In this document: positions 38,084 through 46,655 of the stretch, piece by piece | How the letters are laid out: every line of letters begins with the position of its first letter | Position numbering within the stretch: the stretch's first letter is position 1 | Origin: Kordia sp965283645 | GTDB taxonomy: Bacteria > Bacteroidota > Bacteroidia > Flavobacteriales > Flavobacteriaceae | Assembly (NCBI RefSeq): GCF_965283645.1 | Contig: NZ_CBDIPG010000001.1 | Span: forward strand, 1,240,001 to 1,304,000 | DNA length: 64,000 bases | Direction: 5' to 3' | Translations under genes and position numbers: made by a program | The notes under the pieces: model-generated | What the model saw: the letters and a program-made list of their open reading frames with translations, nothing else | Databases searched by the model: none | What the model was told of the DNA's origin: nothing

Positions 38084-38929
38084 TTATCGAAATACACTTG
38101 GATTATTGCCTGTGTATTTTTTAAAAATCTTATTAAAATGACTAGAATCTGAAAAACCTGTCTTATCTGCTATTTGCGAAATGTTTAGATTAGTTTGCTT
38201 CAAAAGACGCTTTGCCATTTCTATTTTAGTTTTCAACACATATTGCTGAATAGAAATACCTGCGTGCTTTTTGATAAAAACACTCACGTAATTGGGCGAC
38301 ATATAAAAATTTTCAGCTATCGATTTAATCTTAATCAATTCTTTATCGAGGAGATTTTGTCTTACGTAGGTCAATATTGAATCTATTTTTTCTTTCTCAG
38401 ATTTATATGATTTTTCCGATTTTGTAAGACTTGACTTTAAATTTCTTGAAACCACTACTAATAAAGCACCAAATAAATCGAGCAGCACATCTCTACTATA
38501 AACCAAAGTGTTTTCTATCTCATTCTTTATCAATTCGTATAGCCAAAACAATTGAGTCCTATCACCTTCATAAGCGATAATACTTTTAGGAATATTATTA
38601 CTGTAAAAAATAACGGTATCTAAGTTTTTTCGCCAATGTGTACTTGAAGATAAATTTGCTTTCTCTAAAAATAGCTGTTCCGTAAATTTTATAATGCCAA
38701 AGGTTGTAGGCTCGTTAACTATAAATTCGTGTTCATCCTTAGGAGTCAAAAAGAATAAATCCCCTTTTTTGTATTCAATAGTACTATCATTTAAAAGGTG
38801 TTGTCCACTACCTTTTAAAATATAAGTTAGCTCAAAAAAATTATGCTTGTGTCTCGGATATCCCCATTCGTTGGCAGCTTCAAATTCAAGGACATCCAAG
38901 TTTTTAGCACTATAAAATCGTTGTGACAT
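38084..38929 (-). CDS. Cassette 6: AraC-family regulator with cupin sensor domain
   Basis: Residues 1-135 form an AraC-type cupin (HKHNFFELTYILKGSGQH and DLFFLTPKDEHEF). The last 100 residues carry two helix-turn-helices, ending GFSDSSHFNKIFKKYTGNNPSVFR. It is divergent from the deacetylase/cupin/oxidoreductase operon and only 92 bp from its ATG; operator-like repeats in between suggest it controls both directions. It is the only complete gene on the minus strand in the array other than transposases. Confidence 0.85.
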   Translation of the reverse strand: MSQRFYSAKNLDVLEFEAANEWGYPRHKHNFFELTYILKGSGQHLLNDSTIEYKKGDLFFLTPKDEHEFIVNEPTTFGIIKFTEQLFLEKANLSSSTHWRKNLDTVIFYSNNIPKSIIAYEGDRTQLFWLYELIKNEIENTLVYSRDVLLDLFGALLVVVSRNLKSSLTKSEKSYKSEKEKIDSILTYVRQNLLDKELIKIKSIAENFYMSPNYVSVFIKKHAGISIQQYVLKTKIEMAKRLLKQTNLNISQIADKTGFSDSSHFNKIFKKYTGNNPSVFR

Positions 38930-38934
38930 TAAAT

Positions 38935-38970
38935 AATGTATTTGTACAAATATACAATGTATTTATACAA
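38935..38970. promoter_or_regulatory. Paired operator for the AraC regulator
   Basis: AATGTATTTGTACAA (38935) and AATGTATTTATACAA (38956) are direct repeats 21 bp apart, two helical turns, the geometry of AraC-family sites. They begin 6 bp upstream of the regulator's ATG. Confidence 0.6.
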
Positions 38971-39021
38971 TAAAAATCGTTACAGCTAACTTTACCTTTG
39001 CTTCATATTAAAATTATAATT

Positions 39022-39999
39022 ATGAAAACAATACTAAAAACTATCGCTCTGCTATTTTGCATATTAAGCTTAACCGCTTGCATTACAAATAAGAAAGAGA
39101 AAAACCAAGTAACAGAATACGCACCATCTGAAACTAAAATAAAGCATTGGCCAAATGATGCACAATTAGTGATTTCAGTTTCTATGCAATTTGAAACAGG
39201 CGGACAGCCAGAAGGTGCAGAAAGTCCCTTTTCAGGAAATCCTTTACCAAAAGGAAATCCAGATATGCCAGCACAAAGTTGGTTCAGGTATGGTGCAAAA
39301 GAAGGTGTTTACAGAATGTTGGATTTATGGAAAAAACACGAGATTAAAGTTACTTCACACGTTGTTGGAGAAGCAGCCATAAAATACCCAGAAGTTGCCA
39401 AAGCTATTGCAGATGGAGGTCACGAGATTGCTGCACACGGCATTTCTTGGAGCGACCAATGGAATATGACTTATGACCAAGAATTAGAATTTATTAAAAA
39501 AGGAATTGATACCGTAGAAACCATAACTGGAAAAAGAGGTATTGGATACAATGCTAATTGGTTACGCAGAGGAATAAACACTCTTAAAGTGTTACAGGAG
39601 TTAGATTTCTTATATCACATAGACGATTTAAGTAGAGACGAACCTTTTATCACTAAAGTGAGAGACAAGAATTTTGTGGTTATGCCATACACATTACGTA
39701 ATAATGACATTGTAAACATAGAAGGTAAAAATTGGAGTCCAGACCAGCATTTGGCACAATTAAAAATGGAGTTTGACCAATTATATACTGAAGGTGCAAG
39801 CAAAAGAAGAATGATGTCAATAAGTATGCACGACAGAATTGGAGGTGCACCAGCAGTTGTAAACGCATTAGACCAGTTTATAAAATATGCGAAAGAACAC
39901 CAAGGTGTAGTATTTATGAGAAAAGATGACATTGCAAAAATGATTAAGGATGATCCAAATACGCCTATTGACAATTCTGAATTAAAATTTAATCAATAA
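39022..39999 (+). CDS. Cassette 6: lipoprotein polysaccharide deacetylase (NodB-like)
   Basis: I choose ATG 39022 because it gives a lipoprotein signal with LTAC and Cys20; a TTG at 38998 is less likely. The deacetylase/allantoinase-PuuE type fold is seen in KVTSHVVGEAA, GHEIAAHGISW and SISMHDRIGG, which hold the metal His residues. First of three closely spaced genes under the AraC regulator. It may act on an amide-bearing small molecule or glycan at the envelope; substrate unknown. Confidence 0.8.
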   Translation: MKTILKTIALLFCILSLTACITNKKEKNQVTEYAPSETKIKHWPNDAQLVISVSMQFETGGQPEGAESPFSGNPLPKGNPDMPAQSWFRYGAKEGVYRMLDLWKKHEIKVTSHVVGEAAIKYPEVAKAIADGGHEIAAHGISWSDQWNMTYDQELEFIKKGIDTVETITGKRGIGYNANWLRRGINTLKVLQELDFLYHIDDLSRDEPFITKVRDKNFVVMPYTLRNNDIVNIEGKNWSPDQHLAQLKMEFDQLYTEGASKRRMMSISMHDRIGGAPAVVNALDQFIKYAKEHQGVVFMRKDDIAKMIKDDPNTPIDNSELKFNQ

Positions 40000-40002
40000 A
40001 AA

Positions 40003-40389
40003 ATGAAGACATCAATAGTAAATAAAACTGGCGATTGGAGTCTACCTTGGACAGACGAACTAATAAAAGAAGCTAAAACAAATAGAAATAATACAACCGT
40101 TGGAGAACAACTAGTTTTAGAGACCGAAGATTTTAAAGTATGGAGCATCCATTTGCCAGCTGGAAAAGCATTACCATTTCACAAGCACAACAAGCCTTAT
40201 TTCTATACAGTTAAAGGCAATGGAAAATCTCGTTCTTTTTTTGCGGACGGAAAGATTACAGAAACCGAATATTTAAAAGATGATGTTATGTACTTTAATG
40301 ATTTAAATGCTAATAATTATTTTACACATAATTTAGAGAACATAGGTAACACAAAACTCATATTTACAACAGTCGAATTTAAAAAATAA
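40003..40389 (+). CDS. Cassette 6: cupin-domain protein
   Basis: A 128-residue cupin: FHKHNKPYFYTVKGNGKSRSFF provides the first metal box, and the second is degenerate around NNYFTHNLEN. It begins 3 bp after the deacetylase stop and ends 4 bp before the OYE gene. Possible roles are small-molecule binding, isomerase or dioxygenase. Confidence 0.75.
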   Translation: MKTSIVNKTGDWSLPWTDELIKEAKTNRNNTTVGEQLVLETEDFKVWSIHLPAGKALPFHKHNKPYFYTVKGNGKSRSFFADGKITETEYLKDDVMYFNDLNANNYFTHNLENIGNTKLIFTTVEFKK

Positions 40390-40393
40390 AACA

Positions 40394-41500
40394 ATGAAAA
40401 ATACATTATATACACCATACAATATGAACGGAATTACATTAAAGAATCGTTTTTTAATGGCACCTATGACACGTTCAAGAGCTTCGCAACCAGGAGATAT
40501 TCCTAACAAATTGATGGCAGAATATTATGGACAAAGAGCTTCGGCAGGAATAATAATTACAGAAGCAACACAAATATCTCTTCAAGGTAAAGGGTATTCA
40601 AAAACACCAGGTATTTATACGAAAGAACAAATTGAAGGCTGGAAGTTAATAACAGATGAAGTTCATAAAAAAGGAAGTAAAATCTTTTTACAATTGTGGC
40701 ACGTTGGAAGAGTTTCTAGTTCAAAAGTGAATGGTTTAAAACCCATTGGACCTTCTGAAAAAATTGCAAAAGAAACTAATGTTTATATTTTTGATGGAGC
40801 ATCAAATGGAGATGCGACTTTTGTACCAGTCGAAGAACCAAAAGAAATGACCAAAACCGACATTAAACAGGTTATTGAAGAATTTAGAATTGGAGCAAAA
40901 AATGCAATGGAAGCAGGATTTGACGGAGTAGAAATTCACGGTGCAAATGGCTATTTAATTGACCAGTTTTTAAGAAGTAACTCAAATATAAGAACTGATG
41001 AATATGGCGGAACCAAAGAAAACAGAATGCGAATATTGACTGAAATCACACAAGCAGTAGTGAATGAAATCGGACCCGAAAAAACAGGAGTTCGTTTATC
41101 ACCTTTTATCAGTTTTAAAGATATGAATGACCCAGAAATTTTAGAAACGATAATGTTGGCTTCAAAAAAATTAGAAAAATTAGGCGTAACCTATATCCAT
41201 TTATGTGAGGCAGATTGGAATGACGCGCCAGAAATTCCCAATAATTTTAGAATTCAATTACGAGAAACATTTAGCAAAACGATAATAGCAACAGGAAATA
41301 AAACACCAGAACAAGCAAATGAACTATTAGAAAAAAACTTGGTTGACTTGGTTGGTTTTGGCAGAAAGTTTCTGACTAATCCAGATTACCCTAAACGTGT
41401 AAAATTAAATGCACCAATGAATGAAATTAGCGACAATCACACACTATTTGGTGGAGGAACTGCAAGAGGTTATACGGATTATTCGTTTTTAAAAGTTTAA
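40394..41500 (+). CDS. Cassette 6: Old Yellow Enzyme-type FMN oxidoreductase
   Basis: NADH:flavin oxidoreductase of the NemA/OYE type, 368 residues: APMTRSRA at the N-terminus, the substrate His pair region QLWHVGRVS, EIHGANGYLIDQFLR, and the FMN-binding VDLVGFGRKFLTNPDY near the C-terminus. It would reduce activated alkenes or nitro compounds with NAD(P)H in the cytosol. Last gene of the AraC-controlled operon, so the pathway may detoxify or modify an electrophilic compound. Confidence 0.9.
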   Translation: MKNTLYTPYNMNGITLKNRFLMAPMTRSRASQPGDIPNKLMAEYYGQRASAGIIITEATQISLQGKGYSKTPGIYTKEQIEGWKLITDEVHKKGSKIFLQLWHVGRVSSSKVNGLKPIGPSEKIAKETNVYIFDGASNGDATFVPVEEPKEMTKTDIKQVIEEFRIGAKNAMEAGFDGVEIHGANGYLIDQFLRSNSNIRTDEYGGTKENRMRILTEITQAVVNEIGPEKTGVRLSPFISFKDMNDPEILETIMLASKKLEKLGVTYIHLCEADWNDAPEIPNNFRIQLRETFSKTIIATGNKTPEQANELLEKNLVDLVGFGRKFLTNPDYPKRVKLNAPMNEISDNHTLFGGGTARGYTDYSFLKV

Positions 41501-41527
41501 ATATCGTTAAGAATACTATTTGGAATT

Positions 41528-41610
41528 GCCAACGCTGAAAGCCATACACATTTCCAGTCGCACCATCCACGCTACACCAAAACCGTAAAAGAGTATGGCT
41601 TCGCCAACGC
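41528..41610 (+). repeat. Type 2 hairpin, right end of cassette 6
   Basis: It runs from GCCAACGC to TCGCCAACGC with arms AAGCCATACACATTT and AAAAGAGTATGGCTT. Same family as 33887. Confidence 0.65.
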
Positions 41611-41637
41611 TAGCAAGTTTACGGAAAAAAGCCAGCA

Positions 41638-41837
41638 GGTAACAATGTATAAAAATAATAGGGCGATTTTGGCTTAAACCGAAGGTCATTTTGTGTTTGC
41701 GAAGTCGCCCGTTTTTTGTTTTAGCTTTTAATTAATGTAAATTGTAAAACCAATAAAACAAAAAACGGTCTTGTGGCTCAACCGAATGGTAAAAGCTTAT
41801 TTTCTGCCCTACTATTCTTATACCAGACCGTTGGCAG
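41638..41837 (+). repeat. Cassette site G (attC-like, 200 bp)
   Basis: TAACAATG, arm GTATAAAAATAATAGGGC, arm GCCCTACTATTCTTATAC, then CAGACCGTTGGCAG. Two arm differences, both A left/C right. Arms are nearly those of site C. Confidence 0.75.
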
Positions 41838-41857
41838 TAATGTAAGAAACCGAAATA

Positions 41858-42262
41858 ATGACATTTTACGAAAAAGAACTTACTAGAATTCGTAGCATTG
41901 TTTATTCAAACAAAGGACAAATTAACACCGTAATTGGAATTCGAAATTATATCGAAAATAATTATGATGTCAATTTAAATTTGGACTTACTGTCGCATAC
42001 TCAGTTTGTTTCAAAGTATCACTTGTTACGCTTGTTCAAAAAATACTATGGACTAACTCCTAAGCAATACTTAACTGACAAACGAATTGAGAAATCTAAA
42101 GAGCATCTGATAAATGGAATGTCGGTAACTGAAACCTGTTTTTCTGTTGGATTTGAGAGTTTAGGTTCGTTCAGCTCTTTATTTAAAACAAAAACAGGGA
42201 AATCACCTACAGAATTTCAAAAAGAGCAACTTTCAAGAAGCAAAATAAATTTGAAATTCTGA
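41858..42262 (+). CDS. Cassette 7: short AraC-type HTH regulator
   Basis: A 134-residue protein that is almost only an AraC DNA-binding domain (LDLLSHTQFVSKYHLLRLFK and SVTETCFSVGFESLGSFSSLFK). No sensor domain, so it may act as a constitutive or partner-controlled activator of the VOC gene 25 bp downstream. Confidence 0.8.
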   Translation: MTFYEKELTRIRSIVYSNKGQINTVIGIRNYIENNYDVNLNLDLLSHTQFVSKYHLLRLFKKYYGLTPKQYLTDKRIEKSKEHLINGMSVTETCFSVGFESLGSFSSLFKTKTGKSPTEFQKEQLSRSKINLKF

Positions 42263-42287
42263 ACTTTGGATTATAAATAAAATAAAA

Positions 42288-42683
42288 ATGAAAGTAACAC
42301 TAATTAGTATTCCCGTTAGAGATCAAGAAAAAGCCTTAAAATTTTATACTGAAAAATTAGGCTTCTTAAAGAAAAAGGATTTACCATTAGGAGGTGGAAA
42401 TAGATGGTTGACCTTAGTTTCAGCGGAATGGCAGGATGGTCCAGAATTATTATTGGAACCAGCTCCTAATCATTTCGAACCCTGTAAAGTCTTTCAAGAT
42501 GCTTTGATGGAAGCAGGATATCCATACACCCAGTTTGATACCCAAGATGTTAATGCAGAATATGAACGAATGACAAAACTTGGTGTAGAATTCAGTATGA
42601 AACCAACTGAAATGGGAACTGTTAAAGTTGCCGTTTTTAATGATACCTGTGGAAATAATATTCAATTAGTTGAGGAACTGTAA
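42288..42683 (+). CDS. Cassette 7: glyoxalase/VOC-family protein
   Basis: A 131-residue protein with the paired beta-alpha-beta-beta-beta units of the VOC superfamily: ISIPVRDQEKALKFYTEKLGF, LLLEPAPNH, and VAVFNDTCGNNIQLVEE. Such proteins bind a metal and act as glyoxalases, dioxygenases or antibiotic-binding resistance proteins. It shares its cassette with an AraC-type regulator. Confidence 0.8.
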   Translation: MKVTLISIPVRDQEKALKFYTEKLGFLKKKDLPLGGGNRWLTLVSAEWQDGPELLLEPAPNHFEPCKVFQDALMEAGYPYTQFDTQDVNAEYERMTKLGVEFSMKPTEMGTVKVAVFNDTCGNNIQLVEEL

Positions 42684-42703
42684 AAACACTACAGCCAACA
42701 ACG

Positions 42704-44383
42704 GTAACTGTTGCACAAGCCTATAATTTTATAAAAATAAGACATTCTTAGCGCTTTTAAGGATGTCTTTCTTTTGAGTGTTAATATGGAATCCTAAAAT
42801 GAATACTGCTTACAATCCAGCTATAGTGACCAAATAGTGACTTTATATTTGAAATGATTAGAGCAAGTGATCTCGCTCCACTTTTTGCCGTTTTTTCGAT
42901 AAATTTTAGATATTTCTTCAAATTATAAGCAATAGCAGCCATGTGCATGACTTTATTGGCTTGTTTGATTCCTAAGGTGTTGATTTTTCTAAGTCCCATA
43001 TATTCCTTTAGTGTTCCAAAAACAGGTTCTACCGTACTTTGCCGTTTCTTTTTCATATAACGCCCTTGTTTGCTATTTACTCTGGCAATAGCGCGTTCAT
43101 ATTCCTCTCGGTAATATGTAACTGAAAATTTCTTTTCTTTAGCTGTTTTTCCTAAACATTGTGAAGCTATTGGGCAGCCTTTACAGACTTTGGAAGAATT
43201 TCGGTATTCTTTCTTCTTTGTCTTAGTACGATAATCTAAAAACACTTTTTTAAATGGAATGATTTCTCCCTGTGGACATATATAGTGATCCGCTTCTTTA
43301 TTGTAAATAAATCCATCTGGACCGCCTTTGTAAGTGCCATGCGGTGGAATATAACTTGTAAGTCCCTGTGATTCTAAAAAAGCATAATTTTCTCCGCTGC
43401 TATATCCTGTGTCGGCTACTAAATGCTCCCATAACAATCCTGTTTTACGTAATCGCCGTTGCAATCGGATCGTAATATCTTGTAAATACTGATTGTCTTT
43501 TTTATCAGCATGATACGCCTTTATATCACTAATGACATGATGTGCCGTATCCACACTAAGTTGACTCATATAGTTCAGCTTTCTTGCCTTGCCAGGTTTG
43601 ACACTAATGCGCGCATCAGGATCTGTGGGACTGTAATGTGTTTTGTTACTAGCATAACGACTGCCTTTATTGCCTGCGCCTGGACGCTGATCTTGATCCT
43701 TCGCCCATTTCTTATTCCTTGATTGGATAGCTTTGAGTTCCTGCGTATTGGCAGTAATTGTCTGTTGCTTTTTAGTTGCCTTATTTTGAACTTGACGATC
43801 TCGATAACTTTGTACACGAACTTTGGATAAATGTATCTCTAAATCTTCTTCAGGAACTTTTAACTCCAAACTATCCATCGATGCATTTGCTTTTACGGGC
43901 GCAGAATCGATTGCCTGTGTATGACCGCTTACCATGCCTTTGTCGACACAAAGCATAAAAACACGTGTGAAAACTTCTTCAAATATAGATTCAGGGAATA
44001 ACTGTCGCGTTCTACTTATGGTACTATGCCATGGAAGTTCTTCATCGATATCATATCCTAAAAAATATAGGATATCCAATCGCATACTACAATGTTGGAT
44101 TAGCTTACGATCACTAATAATATTTTCTAAATAACCAACCAAACATAGTTTGAAAAACACCACAGGATCAATGCTTTTTTGTCCGCTACTTCCATAATAG
44201 ACTTTAGTAAGTTCATACAAATAGTCTAAATCTAATTCAAATGATAAACGACGATAAAAATTATGTTTCGGAACTCGATCACTTAAACGAAAACTGTGGA
44301 ATAGCTGCTCTTGATATACTTTTTTGCCTTGCATAACATAAGATACACAATTATTCAATATCTTAGACTTGTGCAACAGGCAC
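42704..44383 (-). mobile_element. IS1182-like insertion sequence, copy 3 (1680 bp, diverged)
   Basis: Ends GTAACTGTTGCACAAG and, inward from the right, GTGCCTGTTGCACAAG. Flanked by AACG (42700-42703) and AATG (44384-44387), a mutated duplication. The transposase differs at dozens of residues from copies 1 and 2. Confidence 0.8.
42781..44334 (-). CDS. IS1182-family transposase, copy 3
   Basis: 517 residues from the ATG at 44334 (MQGKKVYQEQ); the open frame extends 31 codons further upstream to 44427, into the IS end and site H, but the homologous start is preferred. Same domains as the other copies and apparently intact. It was inserted earlier or came from another lineage. Confidence 0.85.
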   Translation of the reverse strand: MQGKKVYQEQLFHSFRLSDRVPKHNFYRRLSFELDLDYLYELTKVYYGSSGQKSIDPVVFFKLCLVGYLENIISDRKLIQHCSMRLDILYFLGYDIDEELPWHSTISRTRQLFPESIFEEVFTRVFMLCVDKGMVSGHTQAIDSAPVKANASMDSLELKVPEEDLEIHLSKVRVQSYRDRQVQNKATKKQQTITANTQELKAIQSRNKKWAKDQDQRPGAGNKGSRYASNKTHYSPTDPDARISVKPGKARKLNYMSQLSVDTAHHVISDIKAYHADKKDNQYLQDITIRLQRRLRKTGLLWEHLVADTGYSSGENYAFLESQGLTSYIPPHGTYKGGPDGFIYNKEADHYICPQGEIIPFKKVFLDYRTKTKKKEYRNSSKVCKGCPIASQCLGKTAKEKKFSVTYYREEYERAIARVNSKQGRYMKKKRQSTVEPVFGTLKEYMGLRKINTLGIKQANKVMHMAAIAYNLKKYLKFIEKTAKSGARSLALIISNIKSLFGHYSWIVSSIHFRIPY

Positions 44384-44456
44384 AATGTATATGAAATCAT
44401 AGCACCCTGGGGGATGCTACGCTTCATATACTAACCGTTGTAGCACATTCCTGAAA

Positions 44457-45017
44457 ATGATAAAACTCAAAACTGATAATACTGATGATTCTGGATTTGT
44501 TGAAATAGTTGAATCTGTTATTGGAAACTTGATTTTGTCGTTCAATCCAAACGAAGTTTCAATCATCCGAATCAAAAACTGGTTTGACCATAACTGGCTT
44601 AATTATTCTGGTAAAAAAATTAGAAAATATGATACTGGAACTGGTGCAATGATTCCATTTGTTTTAGAACCATATTGGGGAAAAGAAATTACAATACCAC
44701 CATTTAATCCAAATCGAGTTTTGAACGAAACTTTCTTCCAAAAGAAAGGAAGTGAAAATCCAAAATCCGAGGAATTGATACATATTTGGCAACGTAGTAC
44801 GAATAACAAAAAAAGATTAATATCAGATAAAACGGAAAATGGTTTGTGCATCTGGATTTCCACAAACACAGTTACTAATGGACAAGGAAGTTTAATGGTT
44901 TACCAAATACAAGAATCTGAAATACTTACTTGGTATGTGAATTTTGAAAATAAAAATGGTTGGAAAATAACCAAGACTAAAGGAATTGACAAAAACAGCG
45001 AGTTATTGACTGAATAA
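44457..45017 (+). CDS. Cassette 8: unknown 186-aa protein
   Basis: No family recognised. Soluble, mixed alpha/beta, rich in Trp and Asn, no signal peptide. It begins 11 bp after the end of site H and stops 16 bp before the IS-split site I. Such orphan single genes are the usual content of cassette arrays. Confidence 0.6.
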   Translation: MIKLKTDNTDDSGFVEIVESVIGNLILSFNPNEVSIIRIKNWFDHNWLNYSGKKIRKYDTGTGAMIPFVLEPYWGKEITIPPFNPNRVLNETFFQKKGSENPKSEELIHIWQRSTNNKKRLISDKTENGLCIWISTNTVTNGQGSLMVYQIQESEILTWYVNFENKNGWKITKTKGIDKNSELLTE

Positions 45018-45036
45018 AAAACGTGCAACAACACCG

Positions 45037-45616
45037 GTAACCGTTGCACAACCCCATAATTTTATAAAAAACAAGGCATTCTTAGCCTATTTAAGGATGT
45101 CTTTCTTTTGAGTTTTACTATTGAATCCTAAAATTAGTACCGCTTAAAATCAAGATATAGTTACCAAATCGTGATTTTATATTTGAAATGAGCAAAGCAA
45201 GTGATCTTGCTTCACTTTTTGCCGTTTTTGTAATGAATTTCAGATACTTTTTCAAATTATAAGCAATAGCAGCCATGTGCATGACTTTATTAGCTTGTTT
45301 AATTCCTAATGTGTTGATTTTTCTAAGCCCCATATATTCTTTAGCGTACCAAAGACAGGTTCTACTGTACTTTGCCGTTTCTTTTTCATATAACGTCCTT
45401 GTTTGCTATTGACTCTGACAATATCCATAATACCTTTTGGTAAGTTTATATAAATACGCTAAATCTAACTCAGCTGATAAACGACGATAAAAGTTTTCTT
45501 TGGGAATCCGATCACTTAACTGAAAATTACTAAATAATTTTTCCTGATAGATTTTCTTGCCTTGCATACATTAAGATACACAATTATTCAATATCTTAGA
45601 CTTGTGCAACAGGTAC
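45037..45616 (-). mobile_element. IS1182-like insertion sequence, copy 4 (580 bp, internally deleted)
   Basis: Both ends of the IS are kept, but about 1.1 kb of the middle is missing; the junction is near 45420. Flanks are ACCG (45033-45036) and ACAG (45617-45620). Confidence 0.8.
45118..45567 (-). pseudogene. IS transposase remnant (copy 4)
   Basis: The C-terminal 71 codons (MGLRKINTLGIKQANKVMH to the stop) and, after a one-base loss near 45339 and the deletion, the first codons of the transposase (ATG at 45567) remain. It is non-functional. Confidence 0.8.
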
Positions 45617-45821
45617 ACAGGCTATAATTAATACGGATTTTGGGCTATGAAGCTAAGGTCTGTGTATATTTAGAAAGTCCGCCAAATCTTTTGGATTTGG
45701 CTTTTAAATAGAAAAAATAAAAACAAACAAAAAGATTCGGCTAATCGCTTAAACGGAAACAAAAGTTCTCTTTTATTCCCGTACTAATCATAGCTGAGAC
45801 GTTGTACATAATTACTTACTC

Positions 45822-46349
45822 ATGTGGGAATGGAATTACATATATGGAGTAATCTTAATCAAGGATTTTAATAAAACCTTTGAAGTTATTGAGTCGCTAA
45901 AAAAAGACAAAGAATATCCTTTCATTAATACTAATATGTTCAACTTCGGTGAAACTGAAATTCCATATTGTTATGATGATGTAATTTTAACATTCGGAGC
46001 TACTTATAAAAATTTCGGTTATGATAAATCGGAATGGAAAATATTTATTTTAAAAATTGAGCATATATTAAGAAGAATAGATTTTAAAAGTGCTCAATTT
46101 CATGCTTCAGGTGTCTTTGATGACGTGACATTATATTGGTATAGTATAAGTGATACGAGTGATGAAATAAATAAAAATTATCATACTAGCGAATATGACT
46201 TAATAAAGACCAATGAATGGTATTTTGGTTATGGTGAAAGAAATTTACATTTCCCACGATTGAAAACAAAGGATTATATGAAACTTGATTTGGTTTACCC
46301 TGTTGATTATAAAAAAGATATTGTAAGAGAATTTGAAAACCGAATATAA
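45822..46349 (+). CDS. Cassette 9: unknown 175-aa protein
   Basis: No family recognised. Soluble, rich in aromatic and acidic residues, no signal peptide. It starts 12 bp after site I and ends 4 bp before the left half of site J. Last gene of the recognisable array. Confidence 0.6.
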   Translation: MWEWNYIYGVILIKDFNKTFEVIESLKKDKEYPFINTNMFNFGETEIPYCYDDVILTFGATYKNFGYDKSEWKIFILKIEHILRRIDFKSAQFHASGVFDDVTLYWYSISDTSDEINKNYHTSEYDLIKTNEWYFGYGERNLHFPRLKTKDYMKLDLVYPVDYKKDIVREFENRI

Positions 46350-46353
46350 CTAT

Positions 46354-46364
46354 GCACAACAATG
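46354..46364 (+). repeat. Left half of a tenth cassette site (J)
   Basis: GCACAACAATG followed directly by an IS end. The right half is not found, so the site was destroyed. Confidence 0.5.
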
Positions 46365-46452
46365 GTAACCGTTGCACAACCCCATAATTTTATAAAAAAC
46401 AAGGCATTCTTAGCCTATTTAAGGATGTCTTTCTTTTGAGTTTTACTATTGA
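46365..46452 (-). mobile_element. IS1182-like remnant, copy 5 (88 bp)
   Basis: It matches the left end of copies 1 and 4 from GTAACCGTTGCACAAC to the transposase stop region, then similarity ends abruptly at 46452. Confidence 0.75.
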
Positions 46453-46520
46453 TGGAATTACTACATTTCACTGGACATAAAGAAAAGAGTTTTATATTAT
46501 AATGTAGAACTAATGTAATA

Positions 46521-46550
46521 CGCAACAATTCGCAACAAAACACAACAAGA
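46521..46550 (+). repeat. 10-bp iterons, cluster 1 (three units)
   Basis: CGCAACAATT, CGCAACAAAA, CACAACAAGA in exact 10-bp phase. Confidence 0.6.
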
Positions 46551-46655
46551 ACCAATAGCGTCCTCAACACCACTCAATAAAACATAAGTATTTAATTATC
46601 AATTAAATAAAACAATAGAAGAATTTATTTAAAGATTTAACAAAGGATACATACC

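Larger units (their letters stand above)
42692..44446 (+). repeat. Cassette site H, split by IS copy 3
   Basis: Left part CAGCCAACAACG (42692-42703); right part AATG at 44384, arm GTATATGAAATCATAGC, loop, arm GCTACGCTTCATATAC, then TAACCGTTGTAGCAC (to 44446). It is much shorter than the others (about 75 bp without the IS) and its mismatches do not follow the A/C rule as cleanly. Confidence 0.65.
45024..45809 (+). repeat. Cassette site I, split by IS copy 4
   Basis: Left part TGCAACAACACCG (45024-45036); right part from 45617 with arms GCTATAATTAATACGG (45621) and CCGTACTAATCATAGC (45779), then TGAGACGTTGTACAT. Two arm differences, both A left/C right. Confidence 0.65.

Noticed and set aside
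26351..46364. CRISPR array
   Set aside because: The repeats are 50-200 bp palindromes separated by whole genes, with no short regular spacers and no cas genes.
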